Notes: a model not told the origin generated them from the letters alone. A DNA stretch of 64,000 nucleotides from Deefgea piscis (GCF_019665785.1 NZ_CP081149.1:3472001-3536000); one strand, 5' to 3'. Positions 53,233-63,755 are shown, numbered from the stretch's first letter. Numbers and translations are program-made.

Positions 53233-54879
53233 TCAAAAATGGACAAAATCATTTTCATCTAAACCCGATGATTGGGTGGCGTGCTGCGCCTGTGATGGTT
53301 TTTTACCCATGCCTTTACCCGATGGCACATGGCTGCGGCGGTGGCTGTTGCTATCGATTTTGAAAAATGCCATCACATCTTGTAGATTGCCCGCTTGCGA
53401 GCTGACTTCTTCAGCCGTAGCGGCCAGCTCTTCACTGGCAGAAGCATTGGATTGCGTCGAGCAATTAATTTGCTGAACCGCGCTATTGATTTGCCCTACG
53501 CCACTGGCTTGTTCATTGGCGGCGGCGGCGATTTCTTGCACTAAATCGGCGGTTTTAGTACTTGAGCGCACCATTTCATCGAGCAAACTACCGGCGCGCT
53601 CAGCCAAAGCGACGCTATTGCTGGCTACTGAGCTAATTTCTTGCGCTGCAACTTGACTACGTTCGGCCAATTTACGCACCTCAGCAGCCACCACCGCAAA
53701 GCCTTTGCCATGCTCACCGGCACGCGCAGCTTCAATTGCAGCATTAAGGGCCAATAGATTAGTTTTGTACGCAATATCATCGACGATGCGAATGCGTTCG
53801 GCGATTTTACGCATCGCTTCAACCGTTTCGCGCACCGCAGAGCCGCCCTCAGATGCCTCACGCGACGCTTTAGTGGCAATACTTTCAGTTAAGCGGGCGT
53901 TTTCATTGGTTTGATTAATCGAAGACGTCATTTCTTCAATCGATGATGAGGTTTCCTCAATACTGGCAGCCGACTCACTCGACGATTGCGACAGGCTTTG
54001 TGAGGTACTCGATAGCTGCATTGAAGCGGCAGACATATTGTCGGTATTGCTTTTTACTTCAACAATAATGCCGCGCAAACGCTCAACCATGGTTCGAATA
54101 CCATACGCCAAACTGCTTTTATCATTATCACGCACTGCAACATCAATCATTAAATTGCCTTTTGATAATTCAAACATCAGCGCTTGCACATAATACGGCT
54201 CGCCACCCAAGGCGCGGGTAATCGAGCGAATAATCAACCAGCTAATCGCAATTGACAATAACAGGGCAATCAAAGCCACCGACATCAATAACCACTTGGT
54301 TTTGTCGACACTCTCAGCCGCGTTTTTACCGCCAATCTGACTTAAGCGCGTTTGCTCGTCGCCCAAATCACGCACCACTTGCAATAAATTGCTCATTGGA
54401 ATGATGACTTGCGTTAAGACTACTTTTGCTTCATCGGCTTTATTGGCCAAACCTAACATTAGAACTTTATCTGCCAACTCAAACGCTGGCGGAACCAGCG
54501 CTTTGATTTGATTTTGCACCTCAATTTCTTTGCGCGAATTTTGGCCGTCGTGTTCTTCCATTGATTTATTAAATGCCGCTTGCGTTTCTAAAAATGCTTT
54601 TTTCGCCGCTTGGTATTTTTCTTCAATGCCTTTGAGCTTAGTTTCATCTTCTTCGATCACCGCTTGCCGATAAAGCACGCGTATTTCTTGCAGCTGATCC
54701 ACCATCAAGCCATACAAATCATTGCGAGCAAATTTAACTTTAACAATATCCTCAAGCTCGTGATTAATTTGTACCAAACCCTGCACCGCCACCGCAACAC
54801 AGATCAGCAGCATCACCACCAGCGCGCCAAAGCCCAGCCCTAGCCGCATTGCAATGCTCATATTTTTAGTTGAATTCAT
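53233..54879 (-). CDS. Methyl-accepting chemotaxis protein
   Basis: This 548-residue receptor has membrane segments at about 13-35 and 196-218, a periplasmic four-helix-bundle-type domain between them, a HAMP region and a cytoplasmic signalling domain. The tip reads [20 protein letters not shown]. The start at 54879 has AGGAG six bases upstream and gives [18 protein letters not shown]. The C-terminus (ENDFVHF) is not a standard CheR-tethering pentapeptide. It lies between cheA and cheW and is probably their main receptor. Confidence 0.94.
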   Translation of the reverse strand: MNSTKNMSIAMRLGLGFGALVVMLLICVAVAVQGLVQINHELEDIVKVKFARNDLYGLMVDQLQEIRVLYRQAVIEEDETKLKGIEEKYQAAKKAFLETQAAFNKSMEEHDGQNSRKEIEVQNQIKALVPPAFELADKVLMLGLANKADEAKVVLTQVIIPMSNLLQVVRDLGDEQTRLSQIGGKNAAESVDKTKWLLMSVALIALLLSIAISWLIIRSITRALGGEPYYVQALMFELSKGNLMIDVAVRDNDKSSLAYGIRTMVERLRGIIVEVKSNTDNMSAASMQLSSTSQSLSQSSSESAASIEETSSSIEEMTSSINQTNENARLTESIATKASREASEGGSAVRETVEAMRKIAERIRIVDDIAYKTNLLALNAAIEAARAGEHGKGFAVVAAEVRKLAERSQVAAQEISSVASNSVALAERAGSLLDEMVRSSTKTADLVQEIAAAANEQASGVGQINSAVQQINCSTQSNASASEELAATAEEVSSQAGNLQDVMAFFKIDSNSHRRSHVPSGKGMGKKPSQAQHATQSSGLDENDFVHF

Positions 54880-54916
54880 CGCTTTCTCCTTGGTTCTGCG
54901 CTTGCCGCAAACACAA

Positions 54917-57085
54917 TCAAAATGCCAAATGGTTATGGTTGTGGTTATGTATTGCTGACCGAGTGGCCAATTCATGATTAAAACTAAAAATCTCAGCATC
55001 GCGCAGCGTGACATGCTGAACCAACTCACTGACATCTAAAATCAATGCCACTTGCCCATTACCTAAAATCGTCGAGCCACCAATGGCTTTTAAATGCTGA
55101 AATAAAGTTCCTAAAGGCTTAATTACCGTTTGAAACTCACCCAATAAAGCATCCACCACTAAACCGACTTTTCTTTCATTGGCGCGAATCACCACCACAT
55201 TCGCTCGCTCAGTTTCTTGATCACTCGACTCCAATTCAAGAAATTGAGATAAGCGCAATAAAGGCAATAATTCACCACGTAGATTTAAATGATCCAAACT
55301 ACCGTCAATTTTTAATTCATCGGGTAATTCAATACATTCGATGACTGATTCCAATGGCACCACATACGTGGCATTGCTGCTGCGAACCAAAAAGCCATCA
55401 ATAATCGCCAAAGTGAGCGGTAATCGAATGCGCAATACCGTACCCACACCAACATCCGAATCAACCATCACATGACCACGTAGCGCATCGATGCTTTTTT
55501 TCACCACATCCATGCCGACCCCGCGCCCTGATAAATTGGTCACTTGATCAGCGGTTGAAAAACCCGGCTCAAAAATCAGGCTGAATATTTCTTGCTCAGA
55601 GAGTTGTGCTTCGGCGCTGACCAAGCCGCGCTCAACCGCTTTAGCTAGGATTTTGTCGCGGCGTAAGCCGGCGCCGTCATCACTCACCTCGATCATGACG
55701 CTGCCAGATTCGTGATACGCATTCAGATAAACAGTGCCATGTATTGGCTTGCCGGCCTTGATTCTTACCTCTTTGGACTCAATACCATGGTCCATGGCAT
55801 TCCTAACGATGTGCATTAATGGATCAGAAAGCTTTTCAATCATCGATTTATCGAGCTCGGTTTCCGCGCCAGTGACTTCCAAATGAATGTCTTTACCCAA
55901 TTCTTTGGCCACATCTCGCACCACGCGAGGAAAGCGCTGAAACACTTCACCAATTTGCGCCATCCGCATCGACAACACACCGGCGCGAATTTGCTCGATC
56001 AGATTACTCATGCTCAAGCTCCATTCTTGCAAAGCCATCGCACCGTTTTGACTCGCCAGCAAATTACCTGCGGCACCCGAAATCACCAATTCACCGACTA
56101 AATTAATCAAACTATCGAGCTTTTCCGCCTCCACTCGCAAAAAGGTGGTTTCACCGGTTTTCTCGGTTTTAACTTTTTTACCGCCCCCTTGCTGCGCCGT
56201 GGTTTCCAGTGCAGGGCGACTAGGCGCCTCGTCCACGGGCGCTGGTTTTTCTATCGCTAGCGGAGCGAGCCCTAATTCAACCCACGCCGCATTGATTTTT
56301 TCCCACACCTCAGGCTGAATTTGCCCAGTTTGTTGCTGCAAAAACTCGTGCGCCTCGGCCAATGGGCTAATCAAAACCAGGCTGTCTTCACGCACAAACT
56401 CAAATACATCATGTAAGGCGGCGACCGTGGTGTTACCTTCAAAGCGCAGCGCAAACTGCAGATAATTATGCTCAGGGTCAAAATCAGCAGCGTTTAGCTG
56501 CGTATCGATTAATGGTAATACCTTTTCAATCCGACCTTGCCGAGTCAGAAAGCGAAGAAAACTAGCCGGATCCAAACCATGACGCAGTAAATCAGGACCA
56601 AAACCCAGAAAGATTAACCAGCTCAACGAACTGGATTCACAAGTAACGAACTCAATTTGCGCTTCTTTCACGATCGGCGCGGACGTCGCGATCAGCACTG
56701 TTTTAGCCACTTGATAGCACTGTAATTCAGTTAATAATGCAGTGCGATCTTCAATAGATGGGATAATTTTCGCATTACTAATGGCATCGACCATGGTTTG
56801 CACATAGTCACGACAACGCAGCATGACACTGACTAAAGCTTCATCGAGCTCAATGCTACCTTTTCGCAATAAATCGAGTACGTTCTCAACTTCGTGGGTA
56901 AATTTAACGATGTCATCGAGCGCAAATAATCCCGCCGAGCCTTTAATGGTATGCATCGTGCGAAACAGCGCATTGAGCAAATCCATATTGCCTTGGGCAT
57001 TTTCAGCGTCGAGTAAAATATGCTCCATTTGCTGCAATAGCTGATTGGCTTCATCAATGAATGCCTGTAGTCCTTCATCATCCAT
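54917..57085 (-). CDS. cheA: Chemotaxis histidine kinase CheA
   Basis: This 722-residue kinase has an Hpt (P1) domain with phosphoacceptor His45 ([12 protein letters not shown]), an unusual middle region (about 150-270), a dimerisation segment and a GHKL ATPase domain. That ATPase has [23 protein letters not shown] and [14 protein letters not shown]-terminal CheW-like P5 domain follows. The middle region does not match the E. coli P2 CheY-binding fold. The start overlaps the STAS gene by 8 nt and its Shine-Dalgarno AGGAG lies inside that gene. Confidence 0.95.
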   Translation of the reverse strand: MDDEGLQAFIDEANQLLQQMEHILLDAENAQGNMDLLNALFRTMHTIKGSAGLFALDDIVKFTHEVENVLDLLRKGSIELDEALVSVMLRCRDYVQTMVDAISNAKIIPSIEDRTALLTELQCYQVAKTVLIATSAPIVKEAQIEFVTCESSSLSWLIFLGFGPDLLRHGLDPASFLRFLTRQGRIEKVLPLIDTQLNAADFDPEHNYLQFALRFEGNTTVAALHDVFEFVREDSLVLISPLAEAHEFLQQQTGQIQPEVWEKINAAWVELGLAPLAIEKPAPVDEAPSRPALETTAQQGGGKKVKTEKTGETTFLRVEAEKLDSLINLVGELVISGAAGNLLASQNGAMALQEWSLSMSNLIEQIRAGVLSMRMAQIGEVFQRFPRVVRDVAKELGKDIHLEVTGAETELDKSMIEKLSDPLMHIVRNAMDHGIESKEVRIKAGKPIHGTVYLNAYHESGSVMIEVSDDGAGLRRDKILAKAVERGLVSAEAQLSEQEIFSLIFEPGFSTADQVTNLSGRGVGMDVVKKSIDALRGHVMVDSDVGVGTVLRIRLPLTLAIIDGFLVRSSNATYVVPLESVIECIELPDELKIDGSLDHLNLRGELLPLLRLSQFLELESSDQETERANVVVIRANERKVGLVVDALLGEFQTVIKPLGTLFQHLKAIGGSTILGNGQVALILDVSELVQHVTLRDAEIFSFNHELATRSAIHNHNHNHLAF

Positions 57086-57368
57086 TGAGCATCTCCTGAT
57101 TGGACGCGAATAGGTGATCGCTTAAACCCAGCAAGCTCAGTAGTTCTACCAATTGTGCAGTCGGTTGCAACAACTGCAGTGGCTGCTGTTGGCGCTCAGC
57201 CTCTTGCTTGACCCAAAGTAGTAACTGCACAAAAGCGCAATCGCATTCTTGAATCTGCTGTAAAGACAAAGACAAACCTTTGCTTTCATTCATGATCGAT
57301 TTGAGTTGCTGATAAGTGTCACGCACTTGGTAGATGGTTTGTTCGCCGTTCAAAATAAGTTCAGTCAT
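57078..57368 (-). CDS. STAS-domain protein
   Basis: This 96-residue protein fits a single STAS domain, with the characteristic strand-helix LSLSLQQIQECDCAFVQLLL (residues 32-51). STAS proteins in bacterial signalling clusters usually carry a Ser or Thr after the Asp (D-S/T-x-G). Here it is Asp43-Cys44-Ala-Phe, so regulation by Ser phosphorylation is unlikely. It sits between cheY and cheA and overlaps cheA by 8 nt, a strong sign of a role in the same pathway. Confidence 0.82.
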   Translation of the reverse strand: MTELILNGEQTIYQVRDTYQQLKSIMNESKGLSLSLQQIQECDCAFVQLLLWVKQEAERQQQPLQLLQPTAQLVELLSLLGLSDHLFASNQEMLNG

Positions 57369-57421
57369 TGCTGATACACCATTTTGGTTTTATCGAGGGT
57401 CACGCCAATTTAAAACGACAT

Positions 57422-57790
57422 TTAAGGCAAAATGAGTTTTTGCACCGCCTCGAGCATTTGTGCGGGTTGAAATGGCTTGACCACCCAAGCTTTAACGCCA
57501 GCAGCACGGCCTTCATTTTTAAGTGTTTCACCCGACTCGGTGGTTAACATAATCACCGGCGTAAAACGATAATTGGCCAACTGTTTCGCGGCCTTAACAA
57601 AACTAATCCCATCCATATTCGGCATATTGACATCCGAAATAATCAGGTTGTATTTACGGCCATCGAGCTTAGAGAGCGCATCACGACCATCGCAGGCATC
57701 TACGACGTCATAACCGGCTTTTTTCAGCGCCATACCGACGGTTTGTCGCATGCTCGATGAGTCATCAACAATTAAAATGGTCTTCGCCAT
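57422..57790 (-). CDS. cheY: CheY-type response regulator
   Basis: This 122-residue stand-alone receiver has Asp9, Asp10, phosphoacceptor Asp53 (IISDVNMP), Thr83/Thr84 (IMLTTES) and Lys105 (VVKPFQP). The phosphorylated form would act on a motor or other target. It is the first gene of the cluster; the 250-bp upstream region separates it from hemF. A flagellar or twitching target cannot be told from the window. Confidence 0.93.
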   Translation of the reverse strand: MAKTILIVDDSSSMRQTVGMALKKAGYDVVDACDGRDALSKLDGRKYNLIISDVNMPNMDGISFVKAAKQLANYRFTPVIMLTTESGETLKNEGRAAGVKAWVVKPFQPAQMLEAVQKLILP

Positions 57791-57982
57791 GCGATACCCT
57801 TTGCCTAAAGTGCCACTAACTCGGGAGTTGATACACAGCTATCAAATTAGCTTACTTTTTGCTTATCGCAAGCTGAAACACAAACCACAAATAATCTGAG
57901 GTTTTTCGACTTAAAGAGCAAAATAGGCGGGGCAACAACAAGAGAATGCGACAGCAAGCCGCAAGCAGATCAAACGACGAAG

Positions 57983-58032
57983 GGACGCAATCGTGCGTCC
58001 TCGGAGAGATAGGCGGGAAGCAGTGTCCCGCC
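57983..58032. other. Two adjacent perfect hairpins after hemF
   Basis: GGACGCA-ATCG-TGCGTCC (57983-58000) and GGCGGGA/TCCCGCC with a 7-nt loop (58012-58032) stand 11 bp apart just beyond the hemF stop. Neither has a convincing U-tract on the minus strand. The rest of the 250-bp space to cheY shows no gene. Confidence 0.55.
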
Positions 58033-58040
58033 ATTTTGAT

Positions 58041-58949
58041 TTATGCCAGCCAGTGCTGAATCGGTAAAAAATCGCTTAATAAGGCGGCTTCTGGCGAGCC
58101 CGCTTCAGGATGATAATCATAACGCCACGCCGCCATGGGTGGCATCGACATTAAAATTGATTCGGTGCGGCCACCCGACTGCAAGCCAAATAAAGTGCCA
58201 CGATCCCAAACCAGATTAAATTCAACATAACGGCCACGGCGATAAGCTTGCCAATCGCGTTCACGCTGGCCGTATTCCAAATCACGGCGACGCGCCACAA
58301 TCGGCGTGTAGGCTGGTAAAAAGGCGTCGCCCACCGATTGCATCATGGCAAAGCTTTGCGCAAAGCCCAGCTCAGAAAAATCATCAAAGAAAATCCCACC
58401 AATGCCGCGTGCTTCTTGACGATGTTTTAAATAAAAATACCGGTCACACCAATCTTTAAAACGTGGGTATAAATCGCTGCCAAAGTCCGCTAACGCTTGA
58501 TGACACGTTTGATGAAAATGCGACGCATCTTCGCGGTGGCCATAATACGGCGTTAAATCCATACCACCACCAAACCAAAATACCGGCTCAGCGTCACTAC
58601 CTGCAGCTGGCTGCGCGATAAAAAACCGCACATTCATATGCACCGTTGGAATATACGGATTACGCGGATGGAGCACCAATGAAACGCCCATTGCCTCCCA
58701 AGCACAGCCAGCAAGTTCGGGCCGATGCGCGCTGGCTGACGGCGGTAAAGTTGCGCCCAATACATGCGAGAAATTCACGCCACCACGCTCAAAAACCGCG
58801 CCGTTTTCGATCACTCGGCTAATGCCGCCACCCCCTTCTGGGCGCTGCCAACGATCGGTTTGAAAACAGCAGCCATCGATGTTTTCTAATGTCGCTACGA
58901 TATTTTGTTGCAACGTCAGTAGGTATTCTTTTACTGCAGTGATATTCAT
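58041..58949 (-). CDS. hemF: Oxygen-dependent coproporphyrinogen III oxidase
   Basis: This 302-residue enzyme decarboxylates coproporphyrinogen III to protoporphyrinogen IX in haem synthesis, using oxygen. Conserved segments include [40 protein letters not shown], and [20 protein letters not shown] near the C-terminus. The length matches the family (about 300). It appears to be a single gene; the partial hemA at the window end belongs to the same pathway. Confidence 0.96.
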   Translation of the reverse strand: MNITAVKEYLLTLQQNIVATLENIDGCCFQTDRWQRPEGGGGISRVIENGAVFERGGVNFSHVLGATLPPSASAHRPELAGCAWEAMGVSLVLHPRNPYIPTVHMNVRFFIAQPAAGSDAEPVFWFGGGMDLTPYYGHREDASHFHQTCHQALADFGSDLYPRFKDWCDRYFYLKHRQEARGIGGIFFDDFSELGFAQSFAMMQSVGDAFLPAYTPIVARRRDLEYGQRERDWQAYRRGRYVEFNLVWDRGTLFGLQSGGRTESILMSMPPMAAWRYDYHPEAGSPEAALLSDFLPIQHWLA

Positions 58950-59003
58950 TCCATCATTCCTTCATTGAGCTGACGAGCATTATTATTTAGCAAAACAAGC
59001 ACA

Positions 59004-59042
59004 TAAAAAAATCCCCTTTGGCAACACCGGCTAAAGGGGATT
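59004..59042 (-). terminator. Intrinsic terminator of panD
   Basis: AATCCCCTTT/AAAGGGGATT forms a perfect 10-bp stem with a 13-nt loop, followed on the minus strand by TTTTTTATG. It lies about 50 bp past the panD stop codon. Confidence 0.9.
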
Positions 59043-59092
59043 GGGCCATGAAAGGCAAGTCGGCAGCGATTTAGTCCGCGGCCAAATTGCGA

Positions 59093-59473
59093 TCAAAGCT
59101 GCTGCGTTGGAATCGCATTTTTGCTATGCGTCATTTGATTATTGTTATCAACATAAATCAACGATGGTTTATGGTCAGCCAATTCGCTGTCGTCGTAATC
59201 GGCAAAAGTTGCAATGATCAATAAATCACCCACTTGTGCATGGCGTGCTGCAGAGCCATTCACTGAAATAATCCCCGAACCACGTTGGCCTTTAATGGCA
59301 TACGTCGAGAAGCGTGAGCCGTTATTGATATTCCAAATATCAATGGCTTCATATTCACGAATGTTGGCGGCATCGAGTAGATTTTCATCAATCGCGCACG
59401 AACCTTCATAATGCAGTTCGGCGTGCGTTGCCGTTACACGGTGCAGTTTGGATTTGAGCATATTGCGTTGCAT
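59093..59473 (-). CDS. panD: Aspartate 1-decarboxylase
   Basis: This 126-residue proenzyme makes beta-alanine for pantothenate and coenzyme A. Self-cleavage at Gly24-Ser25 (YEGSC) creates the pyruvoyl group; Lys9, Tyr58-region and the [16 protein letters not shown] core are present. The start ATG has GGGAG upstream. It is a single gene with its own likely promoter and a strong terminator. Confidence 0.96.
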   Translation of the reverse strand: MQRNMLKSKLHRVTATHAELHYEGSCAIDENLLDAANIREYEAIDIWNINNGSRFSTYAIKGQRGSGIISVNGSAARHAQVGDLLIIATFADYDDSELADHKPSLIYVDNNNQMTHSKNAIPTQQL

Positions 59474-59563
59474 GGTTTTCTCCCGCGCTGCAGGTCATAC
59501 CGAAAGGGTGGACCAAGTGCCCTAAACAGAGCGTTCACTTAAGCGCATTTCAAATAGGGCTCG

Positions 59564-59593
59564 ATTATAAATTGCATTGGCGAAAATGCCCAA
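59564..59593 (-). promoter_or_regulatory. Probable promoter of panD
   Basis: A perfect TATAAT on the minus strand is preceded at 18 nt by TTGGGC (weak -35). Initiation near 59557 would give a leader of about 85 nt. No other good candidate is seen in the 207-bp spacer. Confidence 0.55.
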
Positions 59594-59680
59594 TGTAAGT
59601 AGTAAAGCAAAAACTTTCTGATCGCCCTGTCTCACGCTGCCCCACTGATGGTCTGACAGTGACTGAGCGCCCAGAATCAA

Positions 59681-60280
59681 TTAGGCTTTGGCGCGATAAA
59701 TCAAACAACCATCGAGCAAAAATTCACCTTCGCCCACTTGAGCGTTGGGGGCGATGCGTTCAAAGTCAAACCGTTGTCCATCGAGTAACAACCAAGCCGG
59801 AATCGCTTTTTCATTAAAACGCCCTAGCGCCTCTTCGGAACGCACGATATCGCGAGCTTTCACTTGTGCGCTTCTGGCTTGCTGGCGGGCGATTTCGGCG
59901 GCGTCTTCCATCGCATCACGCACTTCAGGCAATGGCGTAATACCGCCACGATTGAACGTAGCTTGAGCGCTCACTTCACCTTTTTGCACCGGCAAAGCGC
60001 GTAAATACAAATTAAATAGCACACGCGGCAAAACCACCCGCTTAACTTGTTTATCGGGGTTAATCACACACGCCACGCCAAAGTTTTCGCTGCACTTTGG
60101 GCACTGCGCTGTCGCGGCAATGGCAATATGGTTTTCTACCAAACGCGCAATGCCATTCATTTGTTTGGCGTCGAGCATCGTGCCACAACGAACACAGGGC
60201 TTAGAGAATTGCTTTACTTGATTACCATTGGCAAACTTCAACGGTAAAAAATCACTGAGCCGGCGGTTAGGCTGCATCAT
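59681..60280 (-). CDS. Hypothetical protein with zinc ribbon
   Basis: I do not recognise this 199-residue protein. Its N-terminal third has two CxxC pairs (Cys29/Cys32 and Cys60/Cys63), consistent with a treble-clef or zinc-ribbon fold. The middle is helical and basic (EIARQQARSAQVKARDIV), and the end is a beta-type stretch (GEGEFLLDGCLIYRAKA). There is no signal peptide or membrane segment. It lies between the RNB-exonuclease gene and panD with long spacers on both sides, so it is probably transcribed alone. Nucleic-acid binding is possible but unproven. Confidence 0.7.
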   Translation of the reverse strand: MMQPNRRLSDFLPLKFANGNQVKQFSKPCVRCGTMLDAKQMNGIARLVENHIAIAATAQCPKCSENFGVACVINPDKQVKRVVLPRVLFNLYLRALPVQKGEVSAQATFNRGGITPLPEVRDAMEDAAEIARQQARSAQVKARDIVRSEEALGRFNEKAIPAWLLLDGQRFDFERIAPNAQVGEGEFLLDGCLIYRAKA

Positions 60281-60296
60281 TATTCCTTGTGAGTAG

Positions 60297-60315
60297 GCGT
60301 TTAATTCTTAAACGC
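60297..60315. other. Perfect hairpin upstream of zinc-ribbon gene
   Basis: GCGTTTAA-TTC-TTAAACGC is a perfect 8-bp inverted repeat about 17 bp upstream of the zinc-ribbon gene. It could be an operator or a leader hairpin; there is no further evidence. Confidence 0.4.
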
Positions 60316-60481
60316 GGCCACGAAATTCATGTATTCCAAATCATCAACGCCGCGATCATTCACGGCACTGAAGTCAATTTAACAGTACTCGTGCAAAAGT
60401 TTGATGGCAAGTAATAGAAAGCCCATCAAATATTATTGTAAAGCGACCACCCGTTTGGGCCTAATCAGCGCAAACGGCAGA

Positions 60482-60502
60482 GCGAGCCTGATGCTCGCTC
60501 GG
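60482..60502 (-). other. Hairpin downstream of RNB exoribonuclease gene
   Basis: A perfect 8-bp stem GAGCGAGC/GCTCGCTC with a 5-nt loop begins about 10 bp after the stop codon. No U-tract follows, so it may be a 3'-stabilising structure or depend on Rho. Confidence 0.5.
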
Positions 60503-60512
60503 TGACTGCGCC

Positions 60513-62372
60513 TTACATTCTTGCCACACGCATCTCGACGGCTAATTCAAGATAATCAATATTTAGACGTTGCAAGGCGACGGTAGTTCCTGCTGGCAAT
60601 TCAGGCAAACCACCAACACGCAATACCAAAGGCATGCCGTCAATACGCACCAGATTTTCTTTAATCACTTGCGCGTTAAAGTCTTTCAGGTTTTCTTGCT
60701 CCATGTAACGCAAGCACCAGTAGCGCTCCATCTTATCTTGGAATTCAGCGTAAGCGGCATAAGCGGCGTCAAATGACGAAATCGCGGTGAATAATTCAGC
60801 GTCATTTTTTTGGTAACGCGGTTTTTCGCCGCGCAGCATGGCCACTAATTGCTGTTGATTAATGTAATCCACGGCACGGCGTAGCGGCGAGCTCGACCAC
60901 ATATAGCATTCAACGCCAAGGCCAGCATGCGCTGTAGCTTGCGTCGACAAGCGCACGCGGCCACCGCCTTGCGAGCGATAAATACCGGCGATTTGCGCAT
61001 CGCGCAGCGCTTTACCCCATTGGCTATTGACCAAAATCATCAGCTCGGCGACGAGTTTATCCATCGGCGCGCCGCGTTTACGTGGCACGATGCGAACTTT
61101 TTCATTCTCTACGCCATCTACCACATCGCGGTCGATATAAAAGTTGTAATCCATCCGCGTTTGCTGCGGCTGATCAGCCTTACCGCGACGGCCTTCGAGC
61201 GCACCGGCGAAATGCCACAGGAAGTTCAGCTCGTCTTTCCACGGATAATCTGGCCCGTCTTGACCGGCAGTTTCTTCGTTAAAATACGGCTCGATATCAT
61301 GGTGGCGCAAGTTCGCCACCACCGGCACACGTTCAATCACTGAGCGGTAGCTCAAAATATCAAAGCCGAGTGATACTTCCAAATACATCGATACCGCTGG
61401 GCGCGCCGCGCCTTCTTCTAGCGTGAATACATCCACCGCGTCGTCGGGCAACATGGTGATTTTGTCGCCGGGGAAATACACCGTCGACAGGCGATCGAGC
61501 ACCACTTGATCGAGCGCAGAGCCTGGCGCAATACCCAGCACTGGCGCGGCAATATGGATGCCGACTTGCCAGTTGCCGTTTTTCAATTTCTGCAGACTGA
61601 AGGCGTCGTCGATCTCGGTCGTCGTTGCGTCGTCAATCGAGAATGCTTTCACGTCGGCAATGGGTAAATCTTCCGGTGCCGTCACCGGCTCAAATTCAGC
61701 AAAACCGCGGCCTTTGGGGAAATGCTCCACCAAAAAACCATCAAGGAAATATTGCGCAATATTGGGAATCGCACCGACTTTATCCAGTAAACGCAAAGTC
61801 GATGTTTGCGCGCTTTCCGCCGCTTGCGCCAAGGCTTTGTATTCCAAACCGTTTTTGTCTGGGCGATGTATTAGCTTAGAGAGGATAGGCTTAAAGGCTT
61901 CTGGCAAGATACCTGCTAGTAATTCGGCTTGCCATGCCGCCATTTGCTCGGCTTCACGCTGTTTACGCTCTAAACCGGCGAGCGCCGCTTTGAGGTTTTC
62001 TTCTGGCGCGGCTTTATAGTTCCCGCGACCTTTACGATAAAAGTACATCGGCGCAGCGTGCAGTGCGATCGCGGCGGCCGCTTGCTGAATTAAGCTTGGA
62101 TTTTTACCAAAATACTCTGCGGCAATCGCGGCAAAATTAAGCTCGTCGCCACCGCAACATTCCCACAATAAAGTCACATCAACGTCGGCCGCTTCGCTTT
62201 GCGCGGCTTTGAAAAAGTCATCCAAACCGACTTTATCGAACTTGAGCAAGACATTGGCGGCCTTGATTTTGCTGCGTTTACCGCGGGTATCTTCGACTTG
62301 CAAACTCGCTGGCTGCTCGTCTTGGATCGTCGCAACCTTAAAGCTGCCATCTTCTTCGTAAAATACGTTCAT
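60513..62372 (-). CDS. RNB-domain exoribonuclease (RNase II/R family)
   Basis: This 619-residue protein has an RNB catalytic domain with the metal-binding motif IDDATTTEIDDAFS (residues 246-259) and later segments RLSTVYFPGDKITMLPDD, APMDKLVAELMILVNSQWGK and SPLRRAVDYINQQQLVAML. It degrades single-stranded RNA from the 3' end. It is shorter than RNase R and lacks a clear C-terminal S1/basic tail, and its N-terminal region (1-230) is not a typical cold-shock pair, so it is an atypical member. A repeat element separates it from prfA. Confidence 0.9.
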   Translation of the reverse strand: MNVFYEEDGSFKVATIQDEQPASLQVEDTRGKRSKIKAANVLLKFDKVGLDDFFKAAQSEAADVDVTLLWECCGGDELNFAAIAAEYFGKNPSLIQQAAAAIALHAAPMYFYRKGRGNYKAAPEENLKAALAGLERKQREAEQMAAWQAELLAGILPEAFKPILSKLIHRPDKNGLEYKALAQAAESAQTSTLRLLDKVGAIPNIAQYFLDGFLVEHFPKGRGFAEFEPVTAPEDLPIADVKAFSIDDATTTEIDDAFSLQKLKNGNWQVGIHIAAPVLGIAPGSALDQVVLDRLSTVYFPGDKITMLPDDAVDVFTLEEGAARPAVSMYLEVSLGFDILSYRSVIERVPVVANLRHHDIEPYFNEETAGQDGPDYPWKDELNFLWHFAGALEGRRGKADQPQQTRMDYNFYIDRDVVDGVENEKVRIVPRKRGAPMDKLVAELMILVNSQWGKALRDAQIAGIYRSQGGGRVRLSTQATAHAGLGVECYMWSSSPLRRAVDYINQQQLVAMLRGEKPRYQKNDAELFTAISSFDAAYAAYAEFQDKMERYWCLRYMEQENLKDFNAQVIKENLVRIDGMPLVLRVGGLPELPAGTTVALQRLNIDYLELAVEMRVARM

Positions 62373-62394
62373 TTATATTCCAACTTTAAAATCT

Positions 62395-62458
62395 GACGCA
62401 AAGACACAGAGGCACAGAGAAAACCATTTAAATTGTTTTTCCTCTGCGCCTTTGCGTC
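62395..62458. repeat. 64-bp inverted repeat between prfA and RNB gene
   Basis: Arms GACGCAAAGACACAGAGG (62395-62412) and CCTCTGCGCCTTTGCGTC (62441-62458) match at 16 of 18 positions, with the two mismatches wobble-compatible. The wording (ACGCAAAG, CAGAGG) resembles a palindromic sequence that recurs in intergenic regions of many bacteria. It fills most of the 108-bp spacer. Confidence 0.65.
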
Positions 62459-62480
62459 TCTGCGTTGAAAAGGTTTTGGA

Positions 62481-63557
62481 CTAATCACTCAGCTGTGCCA
62501 GCAATTCGGCTTGGCGCTCGCTCATCAAGGCTTGGGTTAGCTCAGTTAAATCGCCATCCATGATGTAATCGAGCTTGTATAAGGTCAGATTAATACGGTG
62601 ATCGGTCATCCGGCCTTGCGGATAATTATACGTGCGGATGCGCTCCGAGCGGTCGCCCGAGCCGATTAACGATTTACGTTCTGCGGCCTCTTTGGCGTTG
62701 ATTTCTTGCATTTGCGCGTCTTTAATTCGCGCCGACAACACCGCTAATGCCCGGGCTTTATTTTTGTGCTGTGAGCGATCGTCTTGGCACTCAACAATAA
62801 TACCGGTAGGAATATGCACCACGCGCACTGCCGAGTCGGTTTTATTAATATGCTGACCACCAGCCCCGCTAGCGCGGTAAGTATCAATACGCAAATCGGC
62901 AGGATTGATGTTGATTTCTTCCATCTCATCGGCTTCAGCCATCACCGCAACGGTACACGCCGACGTATGAATCCGCCCTTGCGTTTCAGTCGCTGGCACC
63001 CGCTGTACGCGGTGCGCACCCGATTCAAAACGTAAGCGCGAATACGCGCCTTGCCCAACAATGCGCGCGATAACTTCTTTGTAGCCACCGAGCTCGGACT
63101 CATTCACCGACATGATTTCAACTTGCCAGCGGTTGCGCTCGGCGTAGCGGCTATACATGCGGAACAAATCAGCAGCAAACAACGCCGCTTCATCGCCACC
63201 CGTACCGGCGCGAATTTCGAGGAAAATATTGCGCTCGTCGTTAGGATCTTTAGGCAAAAGCGCAGTCTGCAAATCATAATCGAGTTGCTCTAGGCGCACT
63301 TTGCCGTCTTTGATTTCTTCCGCGGCCAATTCAGCCATTTCCGGATCAGACAACATCGCCTCAGCATCGGCCAAATTGGCATTGATGCGATTAAATTCGT
63401 GCCACAACTCAACCACCGGGGTGATATCGCTGTATTCACGGTTTAATTTGCGATATTGGTCCATATCGCGAGTGGCTTCTTCAGACGCCAATAAGGCGCT
63501 AACTTCTTCTAAACGATCAGCCAATTGCGATAATTTGGCTTGAATTGATGGTTTCAT
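62481..63557 (-). CDS. prfA: Peptide chain release factor 1
   Basis: This 358-residue factor ends translation at UAA and UAG. The stop-codon-reading tripeptide PAT is at residues 188-190 and the GGQ that triggers peptide release is at 233-235 ([12 protein letters not shown]). The rest fits RF1 throughout, with normal length. It follows hemA after 269 bp, the widespread hemA-prfA order, though a terminator-like repeat lies between them. Confidence 0.97.
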   Translation of the reverse strand: MKPSIQAKLSQLADRLEEVSALLASEEATRDMDQYRKLNREYSDITPVVELWHEFNRINANLADAEAMLSDPEMAELAAEEIKDGKVRLEQLDYDLQTALLPKDPNDERNIFLEIRAGTGGDEAALFAADLFRMYSRYAERNRWQVEIMSVNESELGGYKEVIARIVGQGAYSRLRFESGAHRVQRVPATETQGRIHTSACTVAVMAEADEMEEININPADLRIDTYRASGAGGQHINKTDSAVRVVHIPTGIIVECQDDRSQHKNKARALAVLSARIKDAQMQEINAKEAAERKSLIGSGDRSERIRTYNYPQGRMTDHRINLTLYKLDYIMDGDLTELTQALMSERQAELLAQLSD

Positions 63558-63755
63558 GCTGTTTCCATAAGGCGAGCTGCAAGCAAAATTAAAACCTCGC
63601 AGAACTCAAACCAATGCTAATAATTGTGGCTGCACAATCAATAAATAGAAGGTTTATTCAGATTGTGGTGTCCGTTAAGGTAAGCCATTAAATAAGCCCA
63701 TTCACGGGGAGGCAATGCCGCAGGCAGTACCTGCTGTCCAACACGACAACAAGTC

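Noticed and set aside
57852..58034. 60-codon minus-strand open frame between hemF and cheY
   Set aside because: It runs through the two perfect hairpins, has low-complexity Leu/Cys-rich composition and no ribosome-binding site.
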